Origin: Elymus sibiricus
Taxonomy: Eukaryota > Streptophyta > Magnoliopsida > Poales > Poaceae
Length of the DNA stretch: 64,000 nucleotides
Assembly: GCA_039707655.1 (NCBI GenBank)
Contig: CM077665.1
Coordinates: 312,480,486-312,544,485 of the forward strand
Direction of reading: 5' to 3'
Both the position numbers and the translations under genes were made by a program. Shown piece after piece: positions 23,492-34,692 of the stretch (positions are counted from its first letter, which is position 1; the number at the start of each line of letters is the position of its first letter). Below the pieces are notes generated by a model, which was not told where the DNA came from, searched no databases, and saw only the letters and a list, made by a program, of their open reading frames with translations.

Positions 23492-24092
23492 GGGCGTAAA
23501 ACGATAGCGCTTGTTGGGAGGCAACCCAATGAATAAATTAATTTTTTCTTTTTCTTTCTGTTTTTGAGTGTTGAAAAAATTATGCCTCTGTTATGATTGT
23601 GTTTTTATGGTTTATTTAGTGTTTGTGCCAAGTAAAGCCTTTAGGATGATTCATAGGATGACTAGAAGTGATGCTGAATCTGAAACAGAAACTTTGCGTC
23701 CAGTATATCAATTTTCATGTTTTACTGGAACGTGATCTTGAGCTGAAATTTTAACACAGTGTTGCTATACAGATTCCTTCCATTGTCCTAGTTTTTTAGA
23801 ATTTTTACAGTTATATAAGTATGGGTAGAGTACAGATTACTACAGACTGTTCTGTTTAAGACAGATTCTGTTTTCATTGCATTGTGTGCTTGTTTTGATG
23901 AATCTATGGGTTATATTGAAGGGTATGAGCCATGGTAGAGTTAAAATACAGTAGGTATAATGCAATAATAAAATATGAATGGGTTTGCAACAGCACCTAA
24001 AATAGTGATTTGCTTTCTTATATTAACGGATCTCACGAAGATTTTGTCGAGTTTTGTGTGATTGAAGTTTTAAAGTTTTGGGTGAGATCACG
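23492..24092 (+). other. B1 untranslated region starting with the Athila 3' block
   Basis: GGGCGTAAAACGATAGCGC followed by TTGGGAGGCAACCCAATG at 23492-23532 recurs, inverted, in B2 (58378-58418) directly behind the protease gene. It marks the end of the coding part in this lineage. The rest is AT-rich without coding evidence. Confidence 0.7.
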
Positions 24093-24356
24093 ATGGATGA
24101 AGGAATAAGGAGTGATAAAAGCCTAAGCTTGGAGATGCTATTGCACCCCCAAGATATATCCAAAAAGAAACAAGCAACTAAACTTGGGGCTGCCCCCGAG
24201 TGGCATCCCCTCTTTGTTCTAACGACCATCGGTATTTTACTTGGAGCTATATTTTTATTCATCACATATCATGAGTTTTGCTTGGAGCGTCTTGTATCTT
24301 TGCTTGCTTTGTTTGTTAGTTTTTCCTTTGTATCCTTGCTGTACACACCTATTTGA
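24093..24356 (+). CDS. B1 87-residue two-membrane-segment ORF
   Basis: The ORF starts at ATG 24093 (MDEGIRSDKSLSLEM) and ends at TGA 24354. The N-terminal 40 residues are polar and charged. Two hydrophobic segments follow, FVLTTIGILLGAIFLFITY and LVSLLALFVSFSFVSLLYT, split by HEFCLER, so a small hairpin membrane protein is predicted. The B2 copy (57811-57548, minus) is also uninterrupted and about 88% identical over the shared reading frame, while the copy in A (33600-33760) has stops. It lies between the Athila 3' block and the hairpin row, where envelope-like ORFs of Athila elements would be. I know no named family for it. Confidence 0.5.
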   Translation: MDEGIRSDKSLSLEMLLHPQDISKKKQATKLGAAPEWHPLFVLTTIGILLGAIFLFITYHEFCLERLVSLLALFVSFSFVSLLYTPI

Positions 24357-24390
24357 GAAATCCAAAATCATGCTATGATTTTTTAGAATT

Positions 24391-24618
24391 GCTCTATGTG
24401 CTTCACTTAAACTTTTTGAGCTATAGAATTGCTCTAGTGCTTCACTTATATCTTTTTGAGCACGGTGTGCTTGGAAATTTTTGTAGAAATACTCTCATGC
24501 TTCACTTAGATTAATTTGAGAGTTAGTAAATTTTGAATCAATCCTCTCATGCTTCACTTATACCTTTTTGAGAGATGAAATATTTATGCTCATGTGCTTC
24601 ACTTAAATTTGTTTGAGC
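24391..24618 (+). repeat. Row of five hairpins with shared loop TGCTTCACTTA (B1)
   Basis: Five units at 24391-24421, 24431-24461, 24491-24523, 24544-24574 and 24588-24618 share TGCTTCACTTA followed by a T-rich stretch. Arms are GCTC/GAGC in units 1, 2 and 5 (extended by one pair in 5), ACTCTCA/TGAGAGT in unit 3 and CTCTCA/TGAGAG in unit 4, so both arms change together. The same five occur inverted in B2 (57286-57513) and two in A (33365-33436). Confidence 0.75.
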
Positions 24619-25922
24619 TTGCCAAAAAGCAATGGCAATATATGAAACTAGTCCCAAAGTGATAGATATCCAAGGAGGATATAATAAAAACTTTCATGAA
24701 GATCATTGGACAAATTAAACTTGATTTCTTGTAACAGTTTTGAAACATGATGATAGTAATATGTGAGTCATGTTAGTGAGTAATTATGCTTAGTAGGAAT
24801 ATTGGTGTTAAGGTTTGTGATTCCCTATGCATGCACGAAAGTCAATAGTTATGCAATGAAGTTACATCCTACTTGTGGTGCATTATTCGGTGTTAGTTAT
24901 GTTCAATGCTCACTTATGTGAATTTTCATTTCTTGGTTTGGTTGCTTCCCAATCTATTTGCTAGCCTCCATTTGTACAAAGTAGAAATACTACTTGTGCA
25001 TCCAAAATCCTTAAACCAAGTTTTGCCTTATGAGTCCACCATACCTACCTATATGTGGTATTTCCATGCCGTTCCAAGCAAATTTGTATGTGCCATCTCT
25101 AAATTTTCAAAATAATTTTTCTCTATTGTGTGCCTGTACCGCTCATGAAACGGTGGGGAGTGTCCAATATTTTTCCATGCTAGATGTGTTATTCTCAAGA
25201 TGAGTGTTTATTCACTTGTCATTGCACGAGAGTGCGGCGATAATAGGGATGCCCATTCCCGAAATGAAAAAGAAAAAATATTTACTTTATGTTGTGAAAT
25301 AATAAATTCCTTGGAAAGTGTTGGTATGGAAGGAAACCGTGGATAAGGCCCGCCATGGAAAGTGAAAGTTTGGTGGAAAAAGGAATAAACTTTATTTTCT
25401 GTTTGGGAACCGCCTATGATATATCTAGCATGGAAAGTATTGTGAGCTACTTTGTCATTTTCATTGACAGGAAAAGCATGCCACCCAAAATATTTTCTCT
25501 CTCTCAATTTAAACCTTGAGCTCTGGCACCTCTACAAATCCCTACTTCCCTCTGCGAAGGGCCTATCTATTTACTTTATGCAATTTTTATTTTTGCTTTG
25601 AGTCTCCATCTTCTCTTATAAGCACCAACTAGGGGGCACTATGATCGTACTTGTGCATTGGGCATAGCTAATATTTGAATGTGTTTCATGAATGGATCAA
25701 TGGTTGAGCATGATGGGCTAGGGATAACTTTTTTTAGTGTTGATATTTTCAAAGACATGGTTGCTTGTTGACATGCTTGAGTATTGAAGTCATTACGTTA
25801 AAACTAGACTATTGCTTTGAATCATTATAAGTCCAAATGTCCATGCTATACAAAAGAAAAGAATGTGATGAACATGTTAGGCAGCATTCTAGATCAAAAA
25901 TTCTGTTTTTATCATTTACCTA
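24619..25922 (+). other. B1 3' untranslated internal region
   Basis: AT-rich, no supported gene. It matches B2 in inverse over most of its length (for example the GAGAGAAAATATTTTGGGTG block near 25500 versus 56400). Confidence 0.6.
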
Positions 25923-25956
25923 CTCGAGGACGAGTAGGAATTAAGCTTGGGGATAC
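25923..25956 (+). other. B1 polypurine region before 3' LTR
   Basis: CTCGAGGACGAGTAGG then AATTAAGCTTGGGGATAC abuts the LTR. The same block, inverted, adjoins the LTRs of A and B2. Confidence 0.75.
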
Positions 25957-27506
25957 TGATACGTCTCCAACGTATCTATAATTTTTGCTTGTTCCATGCT
26001 GTTATATTATCATTCTTGGATGTTTTATAATCATTTTATAACAACTTTATATCATTTTTTGGGACTAAACTATTGACATAGTGCCAAAGTGACAGTTGCT
26101 GTTTTTGCTTGTTTTTTACTTCACAGAAAATCAATACCGAATGGAGTCCAATCGTGACGATACTTTTTGGAGATTTTTTCTGGACCAGAAGACACCCAGT
26201 GGGCCAAACAACTGCCGGAGAGGTGGGCTGTGGAGAGCACAACCCACCAGGGCGCGCCAGGGGGGCCCCGGCGCGCCCTGATGGGTTGTGCCCTCCTCGG
26301 CCCCCTTCCGCACGGCCTCTGATGCCTATAAATTCCCAACTATTCCAAAAACCCTAGGGGAGTCGATGAAAGACAATTCCAGCCGCCGCAAGTTCCAGAA
26401 CCGCGAGATCCAATCTAAACACCATCACGGAGGGGTTCATCTTCCTCATAGGTGCCTCTCCGATGATGCGTGAGTAGTCCACCATAGACCTATGGGTCCG
26501 TAGGCAGTAGCTAGATGGCTTCTTCTCTCTCTCTTATGATTCTCAATACAATGGTCTCTTGGAGATCTATTTGATGTAAACTTTTGCGGTGTGTTTGTTG
26601 GGATCCGATGAATTTTGAGTTCATAATCAGTTTCTATCCATGAATATTATTTGAGTCTTCTTTGATCTCTTATATGCATAATTACTTATAGCCTCGTATT
26701 TCTTCTCCGAATCTTTGGTTTAGTTAGGCCGACTAGATCGATTTTTCTTGCCATGGGAAGAGGTGCTTTGTGATGGGTTCGATCTTGCGGTGTTCTTTCC
26801 CAGTGACAGAAGGGGCAGCAAGACACGCATGTATCGTTGCTATTAAGGATACCAAGATGGGGTCTATTCCTACATGAATAGATCTTGTCTACATCATGTC
26901 ACCGTTCTTATTGCATTACTCCGTTTTTCCATGAACTTAATACACTAGATGCATGCTGGATAGCGGTCGATGTGTGGAGTAATAGAGGTAGATGCAGGCA
27001 GGAGTCGGTCTATCTATCTTGGACGTGATGCCTATATAATGATCATCGCCTTGGATATCGTCATGACTATTCGATTTTCTATCAATTGCCCAACAGTAAT
27101 TTGTTCACCCACCGTGCGCTATACTCATGAGAGAAGCCACTGGTGAACCCTACGGCCCCGGGTTTACTTTTCCATCATATTGCTTTCCGATCTACGTTTT
27201 TGCAATCTTTGTTTCTAGATCTACAAAACCAAAAACCCAAAAATATATTGTTGCATATTTACTCTTTTTATTTCGTGTTCTTGAGAGATCTATCTCTCCT
27301 ATCTATCACTACCTAATCTATCTTATTACCGTAGAGAGATTGACAACCTCTCTTTCGTGTCGGGTTGCAAGTATTTGTTGTTTGTGTGCTGGTGCTGCTT
27401 ATTGGGTGGTGGTGATCCTCCTACTGGTTCGATAACCTTGGTTTCATAACTAGGAGAAATACTTACCGTCGTTGTGCTGCATCATCTCTTCCTCTTTGGG
27501 GGAAAT
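25957..27506 (+). repeat. 3' LTR of B1, segment 1
   Basis: The LTR repeats 20975-22523 with an estimated few percent divergence. It ends at the first GAAAT duplication (27502-27506) where C1 is inserted. The last 25 bp are at 33332-33356. Confidence 0.9.
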
Positions 27507-28417
27507 TGTCGGTGTTCTGGGAATGGGGGTACCCAGACCTGCTTGCCTGCGGCCCAGGGCATGGCCCACCTCGTCAGCCAAGCACGGCCTGGCGCGACTT
27601 CACTCAAGACAAGGCCCTCGCGAGGGTCCTAGGCTCGCGAGGGAGAACAACACCAAGACCAACAAGGATTGGGCCTCCTCAGGCCCCCTCCGGAGCGGCG
27701 GAGATCTCTATGCAGAGTCCGGCCTCAGGAGTCAAGGATGACGCAAGGAAGGGCAGGCGGGCGCCAGCGTGCCAGGGGGTGCAGTTTCCCCTTTGGTGCA
27801 AAGGGAGCAAGGACGTACGCGGGTTCCCAAAGCGCCACCCAAAGGTTTCCTTTCCGGTGCAACAAGACCATGACCACGAGCCCAGCAGGACGGATGTCAT
27901 CGCCGAGCCCACCTCTGCACCATCGACAGCTACTTTGCAGGCGAAGACCAACTTTGGACAGGGCGGGGATGTACTCCTGTCCCCCTTCGAAATTGGCCGT
28001 CATGTGATCCCTTCCCACCATTGTGATAAGGGAGGAGGACCCGGGCCACTGCTATATATAGAGGCTAGGTTCCACCGTAGAAAGGGGGACGATGAACGGG
28101 AGAGAACACAACAAACACCCAACGGGGTAGAGAGCCAAGAACACCACTTGAGCGCCCTCACGAGGTTCCTCACCGCTGTACTAGTTCATCCACCACACCT
28201 CCTCGAGAGGCAATCCACCAAAGCAGGAGTAGGGTATTACGCTTCGTAGCGGCCCGAACCTGGGTAAATCATCGTGTGCATCTGTTTCCTCGTCATCGTG
28301 CGAGTTCATCGTCTTAACCATCGAGTAGTGAGCTAGGTAGGGCGAGGCTGCAGGGGAACTTCGCACACGCCCCTGTGTTCGAACTTCTTTGGGTTTTGCG
28401 GAGCCCGAAATCCGACA
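27507..28417 (+). repeat. 5' LTR of C1
   Basis: TGTCGGTGTTCTGGG...AAATCCGACA, with TATATATA at 28053-28060. Confidence 0.9.
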
Positions 28418-28438
28418 TTTGGCACGCCAGGTAGGGGG
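28418..28438 (+). other. C1 primer binding site
   Basis: TTTGGCACGCCAGGTAGGGG directly follows the LTR. C2 and C4 have TTTGGCGCACCAGGTAGGGG, typical of Tat/Retand-type elements. Confidence 0.75.
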
Positions 28439-28488
28439 CGTGTCGAAGTCTTCTTCGAGCCTCGCTTTTTCCTAGCTTCACGGCTCCG

Positions 28489-29711
28489 ATGGCCTGCACC
28501 CAACAAGCTTCCTCCGGCCACGGCGGTTCCGCCTCCACCGATCCCACCGCTGCCGCCAGAGACCCACGCCCCAGCGGCCTGGTGCTGGGTGGTCAGTATC
28601 AAGCCGCCAGTATCGTCTCCGCCGTCACCGCACCTCGCACCGCCCAGACGCACGGCGGACGGGCGGCGCCCCCGGCACCGACTCCGCGTTGTACCTACGT
28701 GGGGGACCTCGACGCGCACGATGCGCTGCTGATGGCAAGTGAGATGCCCGGCCATCGCCCGATGCACGGGGGCTTCGACGCATGGGCCGACCACATCACC
28801 GAGCTGGTCGCCGTCGCCCAGAGGACCATGGCCCCCCGGTCTTCTTCACGACCGCAGGCGTCAGGCGTCGGGGGCTCGCCCCCCGCACCTGCCGCCCCGC
28901 CCGCCGGTGGCGTGCCCCCTCGGGCCCCGGACGGACCTGAGCAGGGCCCGCCGCATGCCGTTCTCCTTCTCCTCCGTATTCCAGTCACAGGTTTTGGGGC
29001 GCGGCCCGGCCCCGACGATGGAGCCTATGGAGGGAACAATGGGATGCCCCGCGCGCGCACTGACACGCGCATGCGTGACCCTGTGGACCGTCAACATCCT
29101 GGGTTGACCAGGCGGGAGCACGCCATCCTGCGCAGGGAGCAGGCGGCACAGGCGCCCGGACAAGCAAGCAACCATGGCGAAGGTGCATCGGGTCGCCAAG
29201 GAAGCGATCCACGTCAACAAACGCGCGGCCCAACCAACGACAGTGGCAGAGGTAAGCAACTTCGCTCTGAGGCACATCGCAAGAGGGTCTGCGGGCTGCG
29301 CGCACCGGACAGCTCAGGAGGAGAACCGGGCCCTTATGTTGAGCCCTATGTACCATGCTACGTCGTACCCCCGGACGGCGGGGTGGATCAGACGCCTGCC
29401 GCAGGCGCCAACGCCCCCCAAGAGTTGGGAGTACCCTGGGCGTCCTCCCCGAGCCGGGCCTGGGAGCTTCCACCGACGGAACACCGAGCCAGGACGACGC
29501 GAGTGGGACAAAGAGGGAGGACGCCCCTGGGCCCTCGGGGCACGGCACAAGCCGTCGCCCTCGCGAACAAGCAACGCCGAGCCAAGCCCTCCCACGCAAC
29601 ATGGAAGCCCCATGTTCCGCGCTGGCGGACAACACTGCCCACCAATGGCTATGCCCATGCAACGTGGCTGCCCTACGCTCAGCGCTGGGGGAAGACGAAG
29701 ACGAAGACTAG
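28489..29711 (+). pseudogene. gag: C1 gag-like N-terminal ORF
   Basis: ATG 28489 opens a 431-codon frame (to 29784). Residues around 60-115 (AHDALLMASEMPGHRP; FDAWADHITELVAVA) align in pattern with the N-terminal part of the C2 and C3 gag proteins (AQALLLMACKLLRYHP; YDAWPGRITELV). The capsid-like core seen in C2 is absent. The rest is Pro/Gly/Arg-rich. From about 29590 the frame crosses a relic of the 60-bp repeat (CATGGAAGCCCCATG...) found downstream of pol in C2 and C3, so the true coding end is uncertain. The frame may stay open partly because of high GC content. Confidence 0.55.
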
Positions 29712-30088
29712 CCAAGGTGCCGGACGCGGTAGTTCCTTGTTTCTTTTTGTTGTTCGGATTGCCACTTTTTGGAATGAAGTTTGAGGATTTCAGAACTCCG
29801 TTTTTAAATGAAAAAGGGGCGGGGAATTTTCTCTCATCGTTCTCTCGTTTTTTCCGGTCTTGGAGCCTCTTCCTCTGAATTGGTGTTTCGCAAGGGCCCG
29901 TGTGCTCCGGCCCTCCCCGAGGCGCCTCGAAGCTGGATAGCAAGGCCCTGTCGCCTCAGGGACATGCATCTTTTGGCGGTCGACCCCCACTTGGGGGCTC
30001 AGACCACATCGCGGCATCGCAGCATGGAGCCTCGGGAGGCCCAGCGCCTCCTGAGGCAGCAGCCAACAGGGCAGAATGGGGGTCGCTC
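29712..30088 (+). other. C1 noncoding between gag-like ORF and tandem repeat
   Basis: I see no supported gene here. A short AT-rich patch (29735-29880) stands out from the GC-rich surroundings. Confidence 0.5.
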
Positions 30089-30494
30089 GAGCGTCAAGGG
30101 GGGCTCCTGAGCAACGCGCCTCAGGAGCCTTACCGGTCATATAGCCACTCGCCCCTTGATGCCGTCCAGGTGATCCGGTCGGCATCAAGGGTGTCGAGGC
30201 CTCACCTCATAGTTGCGTCCTGGTGATCCGGTCGTACACTACGGTGGTCGAGGAATGCACGGGACTGGGACCTGCTGACATAGAGCTGCTTGAGCGTCAA
30301 AGGGGGCTCCTGAGCAACGCGCCTCAGGAGCCTTACCGGTCATATAGCCACTCGCCCCTTGATGTCGTCCTGGTGATCCGGTCGGCATCAAGGGTGTCGA
30401 GGCCTCACCTCGTAGTTGCGTCCTGGTGATCCGGTCGTACATTACGGTGGTCGGGAAATATGCGGGACTGGGACCTGCAGACACAGAGTGCCGA
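30089..30494 (+). repeat. Tandem repeat, 2 x 203 bp (C1)
   Basis: Copies start at GAGCGTCAA 30089 and 30292. Each opens with a small inverted repeat, GGCTCCTGAG...CTCAGGAGCC. Related duplicated units occur in C3 (211 bp, inverted) and C2 (about 496 bp). Confidence 0.85.
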
Positions 30495-31125
30495 AAGGGC
30501 TCCTGACCTGCCTCACCCGTAAGAAGGAAAAGTCCCCAGGACGCCCGGACTCCCCAAGCGCCATGGCGAAGCCGACCCACAAGAAAGGGAAAGGCGTCCC
30601 AGGTGGAATCGCGGGCCATCTGGACAACCCGGCCGCACCTCGCGGTGCACGAGATCGTCACCAGCTTACAAGCTAAGTACACTACAGAACCAAGCACGAG
30701 CCTCTTGATCCAATAACGGCCCGGATACGGGGTAGAGGTTGCGCGCACTAATGCCAGAATGCAGGTACTACGGTCTACGGTGTGCTACCATAAAAGCCCA
30801 TGCGGCCCCAGGCGCCAGGAAGGACGGCACGAGGGGAGGAATTCTGCCACGACGAGCAGCAAGGCCACGAACCCGGGGAGCGGCGACCGCAAGCAGCCCC
30901 TCAGGAGAGCACACCTCGTGAGGGCCCAGCCGGCCGTCGTCGCCAGGCCGTAGCATGACCGGCGCCAAGCCCCGCGCAAAGAAACTAAGTTACGTCACGG
31001 CAAGCAGGCGACCGGCGGTTAAGAAAATGAAGGACGAAGATGAGGGTAATACACAAAAGGTTAATGCCCTTCGGGCCGAGTTCTTCTTAAGATTATAGGA
31101 ACCATGAAAGGGGAACAGGGGATAC
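30495..31125. other. C1 internal noncoding
   Basis: GC-rich; no coding frame is supported. It separates the tandem repeat from the end of the antisense gene. Confidence 0.5.
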
Positions 31126-31850
31126 CTAGAGAGAGGAGTCGCTGTCGCCGCCCGCGCCGCCGGAATCGTCCTCCCCGCTGGAGGCGGGCACCTGGATGAA
31201 CCGCTCCACCAGGGACTCCACGTATGGGCGCACCTCGTCCCGGAGGGGCCGCTGGAGCTCGTCAGGCACCCACTCCCCGACGCGCTGGAGGTCGAGCTCC
31301 GGGGCGTGGCGGCGCAAGTTGGAGAAGACAAGTGTCAAGGCGAGGTCCAGGAGGTCGCGCGCGTCGGACTCGTTGTCCGCGGTCACGCGGGAGACGCCGG
31401 TCTCCAGCGCCTCCACCACCCTCCTGAAGAAGTCGAGATAGCCCTCGTCGCCGTGCGCGCACGACAGCGTGGGGGCTTCCCCGACGAACCGGCTCACCGA
31501 GTCGGCCGCGCGGCGGGCGATGTCGAGGTACTGCTCGGCGCGCAGGGACTCCAGCATCTTGGCGTGTGCCGCCTCGTCCTGGGCGGCCTGCACGGCGTCG
31601 GCGGCCTCCTTGACCTGGGCCTGGAGGGACGCCAGTTCCGCCCTGACCTCCGCTTCGCCCCTGAGGGCAGCTTGGAAGGCGGCCTCGGCGGTCGCCAGCT
31701 GGCCCCGCAGCGCGTCCACCTCCTCCTGAAGTTCGCCAATCCTGCGTTTCTTGGCCGCCGGCGTCCTGGAAGAAGAAGGGGATCAGGTCTGGAGCGCCAG
31801 ACTAGACAACTGAGAAAGAAGAAGGTGGCAGTATACTCACTCATCAACCA
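31126..31850 (-). CDS. C1 antisense gene, C-terminal part, two exons
   Basis: Exon 2 (31765-31126) encodes TPAAKKRRIGELQEEVDALR, then a coiled coil rich in Ala/Glu to about 31560, then a compact domain (YLDFFRRVVEALE; ARDLLDLALTLVFSNL; VRPYVESLVERFIQVPAS) ending in an acidic Ser/Gly tail and stop at 31126. Exon 1 carries at least WAMVDE up to 31841. Splicing over 31840-31766 joins GA|G in phase. The C-terminal half matches C3's antisense protein (FNHLYLREPGFDF; VKDYVDTLVKKFTCIP). The N-terminal domain found in F1 and C3 is missing. A TATAAAT box on this strand lies at 32079-32073. Confidence 0.7.
31766..31840 (-). other. Candidate 75-bp intron in C1 antisense gene
   Basis: On the minus strand the donor GATGA|GTGAGT (31840) and acceptor CTTCTTCCAG (ending 31766) bound a pyrimidine-rich intron. 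It splits a Glu codon as GA|G just before a KKRR motif, as does the C3 intron before KKRK. Confidence 0.8.
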
Positions 31851-32072
31851 TGGCCCAGCGCCAGCGAGCTTGCGCGCGGCCCCGAGGGCCCCCTACTGCT
31901 GCCTCCGGAAGGGGACGAAGCAGCCGATGGTCCCGCGCGCTTCCCCGCGCCCGCAGCACTTCCTCCAGACGGCATGGGAGAGGGGAAGCAAAGAGGAGGA
32001 GAAGGTTTTTCCGGGGAGCGACGGGAGCGAGAAGGCACCTCAAGACTACAATGCCCCCCAGGGGCGGGGCGG

Positions 32073-32079
32073 ATTTATA
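32073..32079 (-). promoter_or_regulatory. TATAAAT, candidate promoter of C1 antisense gene
   Basis: The box lies about 225 bp upstream of the ATG at 31850 on the minus strand, outside the LTR. Promoter function is inferred from position only. Confidence 0.4.
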
Positions 32080-32400
32080 GGCATAACTGCAGCCGCGAAG
32101 CGTCGTGGGAGGGCAGGCGACGTGCGCCTCTCGGGCGCCACGGGGCGATTCGATCGGCGCAGTCCCATCCGCGTCGCCTCGCCTGCCGAATGTAGGGTCA
32201 CATCCGCGTGGCCCAAAGGGCGGAAACCCAAGGGAGCAGCAGCATTCAAGGAAGGGCAATGATGGCCGGCGCTGCATACGGGTGTCGCATCAGTTTGACC
32301 TGGGGCGGTTCCCGACACCCTCGGGGAGCGGGGGCGTCGTCGCCCAAGAGCTTCGGGCCGTCCTCAAGGCTTCGCCCGGAAGCCAGCTCGAGTGCGCCTT

Positions 32401-32415
32401 GGGCCCGGGGGCTAC
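32401..32415 (+). other. Polypurine tract of C1
   Basis: GGGCCCGGGGGCTAC precedes the 3' LTR. C3 has the same block inverted at 37009-37023. Confidence 0.7.
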
Positions 32416-33326
32416 TGTCGGCGTTCTGGGAACAGGGGTACCCAGACCTGCCTGCCTGCAGCCCAGGGCATGGCCCACCTCGTCAGCCAAGCACGGCCTG
32501 GCGCGACTTCACTCAAGACAAGGCCTTCGCGAGGGCCCTAGGCTCGCGAGGGAGAACAGCACCAAGACCAACAAGGAATGGGCCTCCTCAGGCCCCCTCC
32601 GAAGTGGCGGAGATCTCTATGCAGAGTCCGGCCTCAGGAGTCAAGGGTGACGCAAGGAAGGGCAGGCGGGCGCCAGCGTGCCAGGTGGTGCAGTTTGCCC
32701 TTTGGTGCAAAGGGAGCAAGGACGTACGCGGGTTCCCAAAGCGCCACCAAAAGGTTTCCTTTCTGGTGCAACAAGACCATGACCACGAGCCCAGCAGGAT
32801 GGATGTCATCGCCGAGCCCACCTCTGCACCATCGACAGCTACTTTGCAGGCGAAGACCACCTTTGGACAGGGCGGGGATGTACTCCTGTCCCCCTTCGAA
32901 ATTGGCCGTTGTGGGATCCCTTCCCGCCATTGCGATAAGGGAGGAGGACCCGGGCCACTGCTATATATAGAGGCTAGGTTCCACCGTAGAAAGGGGGACG
33001 ACGAACGGGAGAGAACACAACAAACACCCAATGGGGTAGAGAGCCAAGAACACCACTTGAGCGCGCTCACGAGGTTCCTCACCGCTGTACTAGTTCATCC
33101 ACCACACCTCCTTGAGAGGCAATCCACCAAAGCAGGAGTAGGGTAATACGCTTCACAGCGGCCCGAACCTGGGTAAATCATCGTGTGCATCTGTTTCCTT
33201 GTCATCGTGCGAGTTCATCGTCTTAACCATCGAGTAGTGAGCTAGGTAGGGCGAGGCTGCAGGGGAACTTCGCACACGCCCCTGTGTTCGAACTTCTTTG
33301 GGTTTTGCGGAGCCCGAAATCCGACA
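32416..33326 (+). repeat. 3' LTR of C1
   Basis: 911 bp, the same length as the 5' LTR, about 96.6% identical by eye. Confidence 0.9.
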
Positions 33327-33331
33327 GAAAT

Positions 33332-33356
33332 ACCGACGCAGTCTCAAGCCACGTCA
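33332..33356 (+). repeat. 3' LTR of B1, segment 2
   Basis: The last 25 bp of the B1 LTR, ending CCACGTCA and followed by the CGCCA duplication. This reconstructs a full 1575-bp LTR. Confidence 0.85.
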
Positions 33357-33763
33357 CGCCACCATGCTCAAAAAGATATAAGTGAAGTACTAGAGCAACT
33401 ACTAAGCTCAAAAGATATAAGAGAAGTACATAGAGTATTCTAACAAATTATGATGAAGGTATGTCTCTCTCAAATAGGTGTGTACAACAAATGATGACTA
33501 TGTCAAACTAAAAATTAAAGCAAACAAAAGCAAATGACGCTCCAAGCAAAACTTATATCATGTGACGAATAAAAATATAGCTCCAAGTGACATAGCGATG
33601 GATTGAGACGAAAGAGGGGATGCCTACGGGGGCATCCCCAAGCTTAGGCGCTTGAGTCTTCCTAGAGTATTACCTTGGGGTGCCTTGGGCATCCCCAAGC
33701 TTAGGCTCTTGCCACTCCTTATTCCTTCGTCCATCGTGATAACACCCAAAACTTGAAAACTTC
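33357..33763 (-). other. Internal sequence of element A, segment 3
   Basis: The stretch matches B2 at about 57443-57840 in the same orientation: two of the hairpin units (33365-33436), the ATAGCTCCAAGT block and the region of the two-membrane-segment ORF, here with stops on the minus strand. It ends at 33763 where C2 is inserted; the preceding five bases, ACTTC, should recur at C2's far end. Confidence 0.75.
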
Positions 33764-34624
33764 TGTCTGGCCCGTGGGATCGGGGGTACCCAGGCCCGTC
33801 TGCCTATGGTGCAAGATGCGGCGCATGCCATGGGCCCAGCACAACCCACCATTGGACTTCACGAGAAAGACCCTCGCCAGGGCCCCCGCCTCGCGAGGCA
33901 TACATCAGCAATCACCGTCAGGAGCCTCGCGAAGCCCCCCTCGTGAGGTCTCCTCCCGAGGCTGCCCCCAAAGCCCTTGGGGGGCGGGCTATTTAAGGGT
34001 GGCCCTGCTGGGTCGCGCGGTCCTGCGTCCTCACATGGGTGACGTTCTCCACGCCGAGCGGCGCCAGGAGCCGTGCCAGCAGACACGGGTGAGGAGGCTT
34101 TCCTCTTTTGTGCTAAGGGAGCAGGGCCAGTTCACCGATTCCCAAAGCAATCTTCAAAGGTTTCCCGTTTGGTGCAAGAAGACCGAGGCTGGGGGCTCGT
34201 CGGGACGGAGGTTATCCCCGAGCCCACCAGCGCGTCATGGTAGGAGGCTTTTGCAGGCGAAGACTACTTTTGTCAGGATAAGCTGCAGTCTTGTCCCCCT
34301 TCAAACTGGTCGTTGTGGCAACCCTTCCCGCCTTGTATTTTCGGGGGAAGAGGACCGGGGCTAGTATGAGAGAGGGCAGGCTGCCGCCATAGAGGATGAT
34401 GGACCCGATGGAGAGATGAATCTCAAGCAATCCAGACAAGCAGGAGTAGGGTTTTACACCGCAAGGTAGCCCGAACCTGGGTAAACTGCCGTGTCCATTG
34501 TTCTTCTTCCTTAGCTCGAGCACGCCGGAGTGTCGCCGTGAGTTTGTGAGGTAGAGCAGGGCGGGAGAACCAACGCACCCTAGAGTTCGAACCTCTTTGG
34601 GTCCCCAGAGCCCCGATTCCGACA
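33764..34624 (+). repeat. 5' LTR of C2
   Basis: TGTCTGGCCCGTGGG...GATTCCGACA, 861 bp. It shares GGGATCGGGGGTACCC and the CCGAACCTGGGTAAA region with the other C LTRs but is quite diverged. Confidence 0.85.
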
Positions 34625-34644
34625 TTTGGCGCACCAGGTAGGGG
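34625..34644 (+). other. C2 primer binding site
   Basis: TTTGGCGCACCAGGTAGGGG immediately follows the LTR; it is identical to that of C4. Confidence 0.8.
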
Positions 34645-34692
34645 TGCGCCACTGTTCTCCAGCTCTGTTTCGTCTCCAGCTTCGACAACCAT

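Larger units (their letters stand above)
27507..33326 (+). mobile_element. Tat-lineage non-autonomous Gypsy element C1
   Basis: Complete insertion: 5' LTR 27507-28417 (911 bp), gag-like ORF, tandem repeat, antisense gene, polypurine tract, 3' LTR 32416-33326 (911 bp). The target duplication is GAAAT (27502-27506, 33327-33331). It has no capsid core, protease, reverse transcriptase or integrase. The LTRs differ at about 31 of 911 positions by eye, which fits a fairly young insertion. Confidence 0.9.
20975..33356 (+). mobile_element. Athila-type non-autonomous element B1 (Sabrina-like), with C1 inside its 3' LTR
   Basis: 5' LTR 20975-22548, internal 22549-25956, 3' LTR 25957-27506 continued at 33332-33356 after C1. 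The target duplication CGCCA lies on both sides. Without C1 the element is about 6.6 kb. The primer binding site and the block before the 3' LTR are those of the Athila lineage, but there is no gag, protease or pol; a short ORF and untranslated sequence occupy the interior. Confidence 0.9.

Noticed and set aside
25208..25507. 99-codon minus-strand ORF in the B1 untranslated region
   Set aside because: The corresponding sequence in B2 does not keep the frame, there is no recognisable domain, and it starts in AT-rich noncoding DNA.
28985..29943. Long minus-strand ORFs over the C1 gag-like region (up to 225 codons)
   Set aside because: Shadows of a GC-rich region; no shared text with the antisense genes, which lie elsewhere on this strand.
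31306..32262. 318-codon plus-strand ORF over the C1 antisense gene
   Set aside because: The minus strand has the coiled coil, the domain shared with C3 and a frame-restoring intron; the plus-strand product is Arg/Gly/Pro-rich shadow.
9754..33763. A and B2 as the two ends of one minus-strand Athila-type element
   Set aside because: Both show their 3' LTR plus adjoining internal end, so they are two separate copies; their LTRs are also of different subfamilies.
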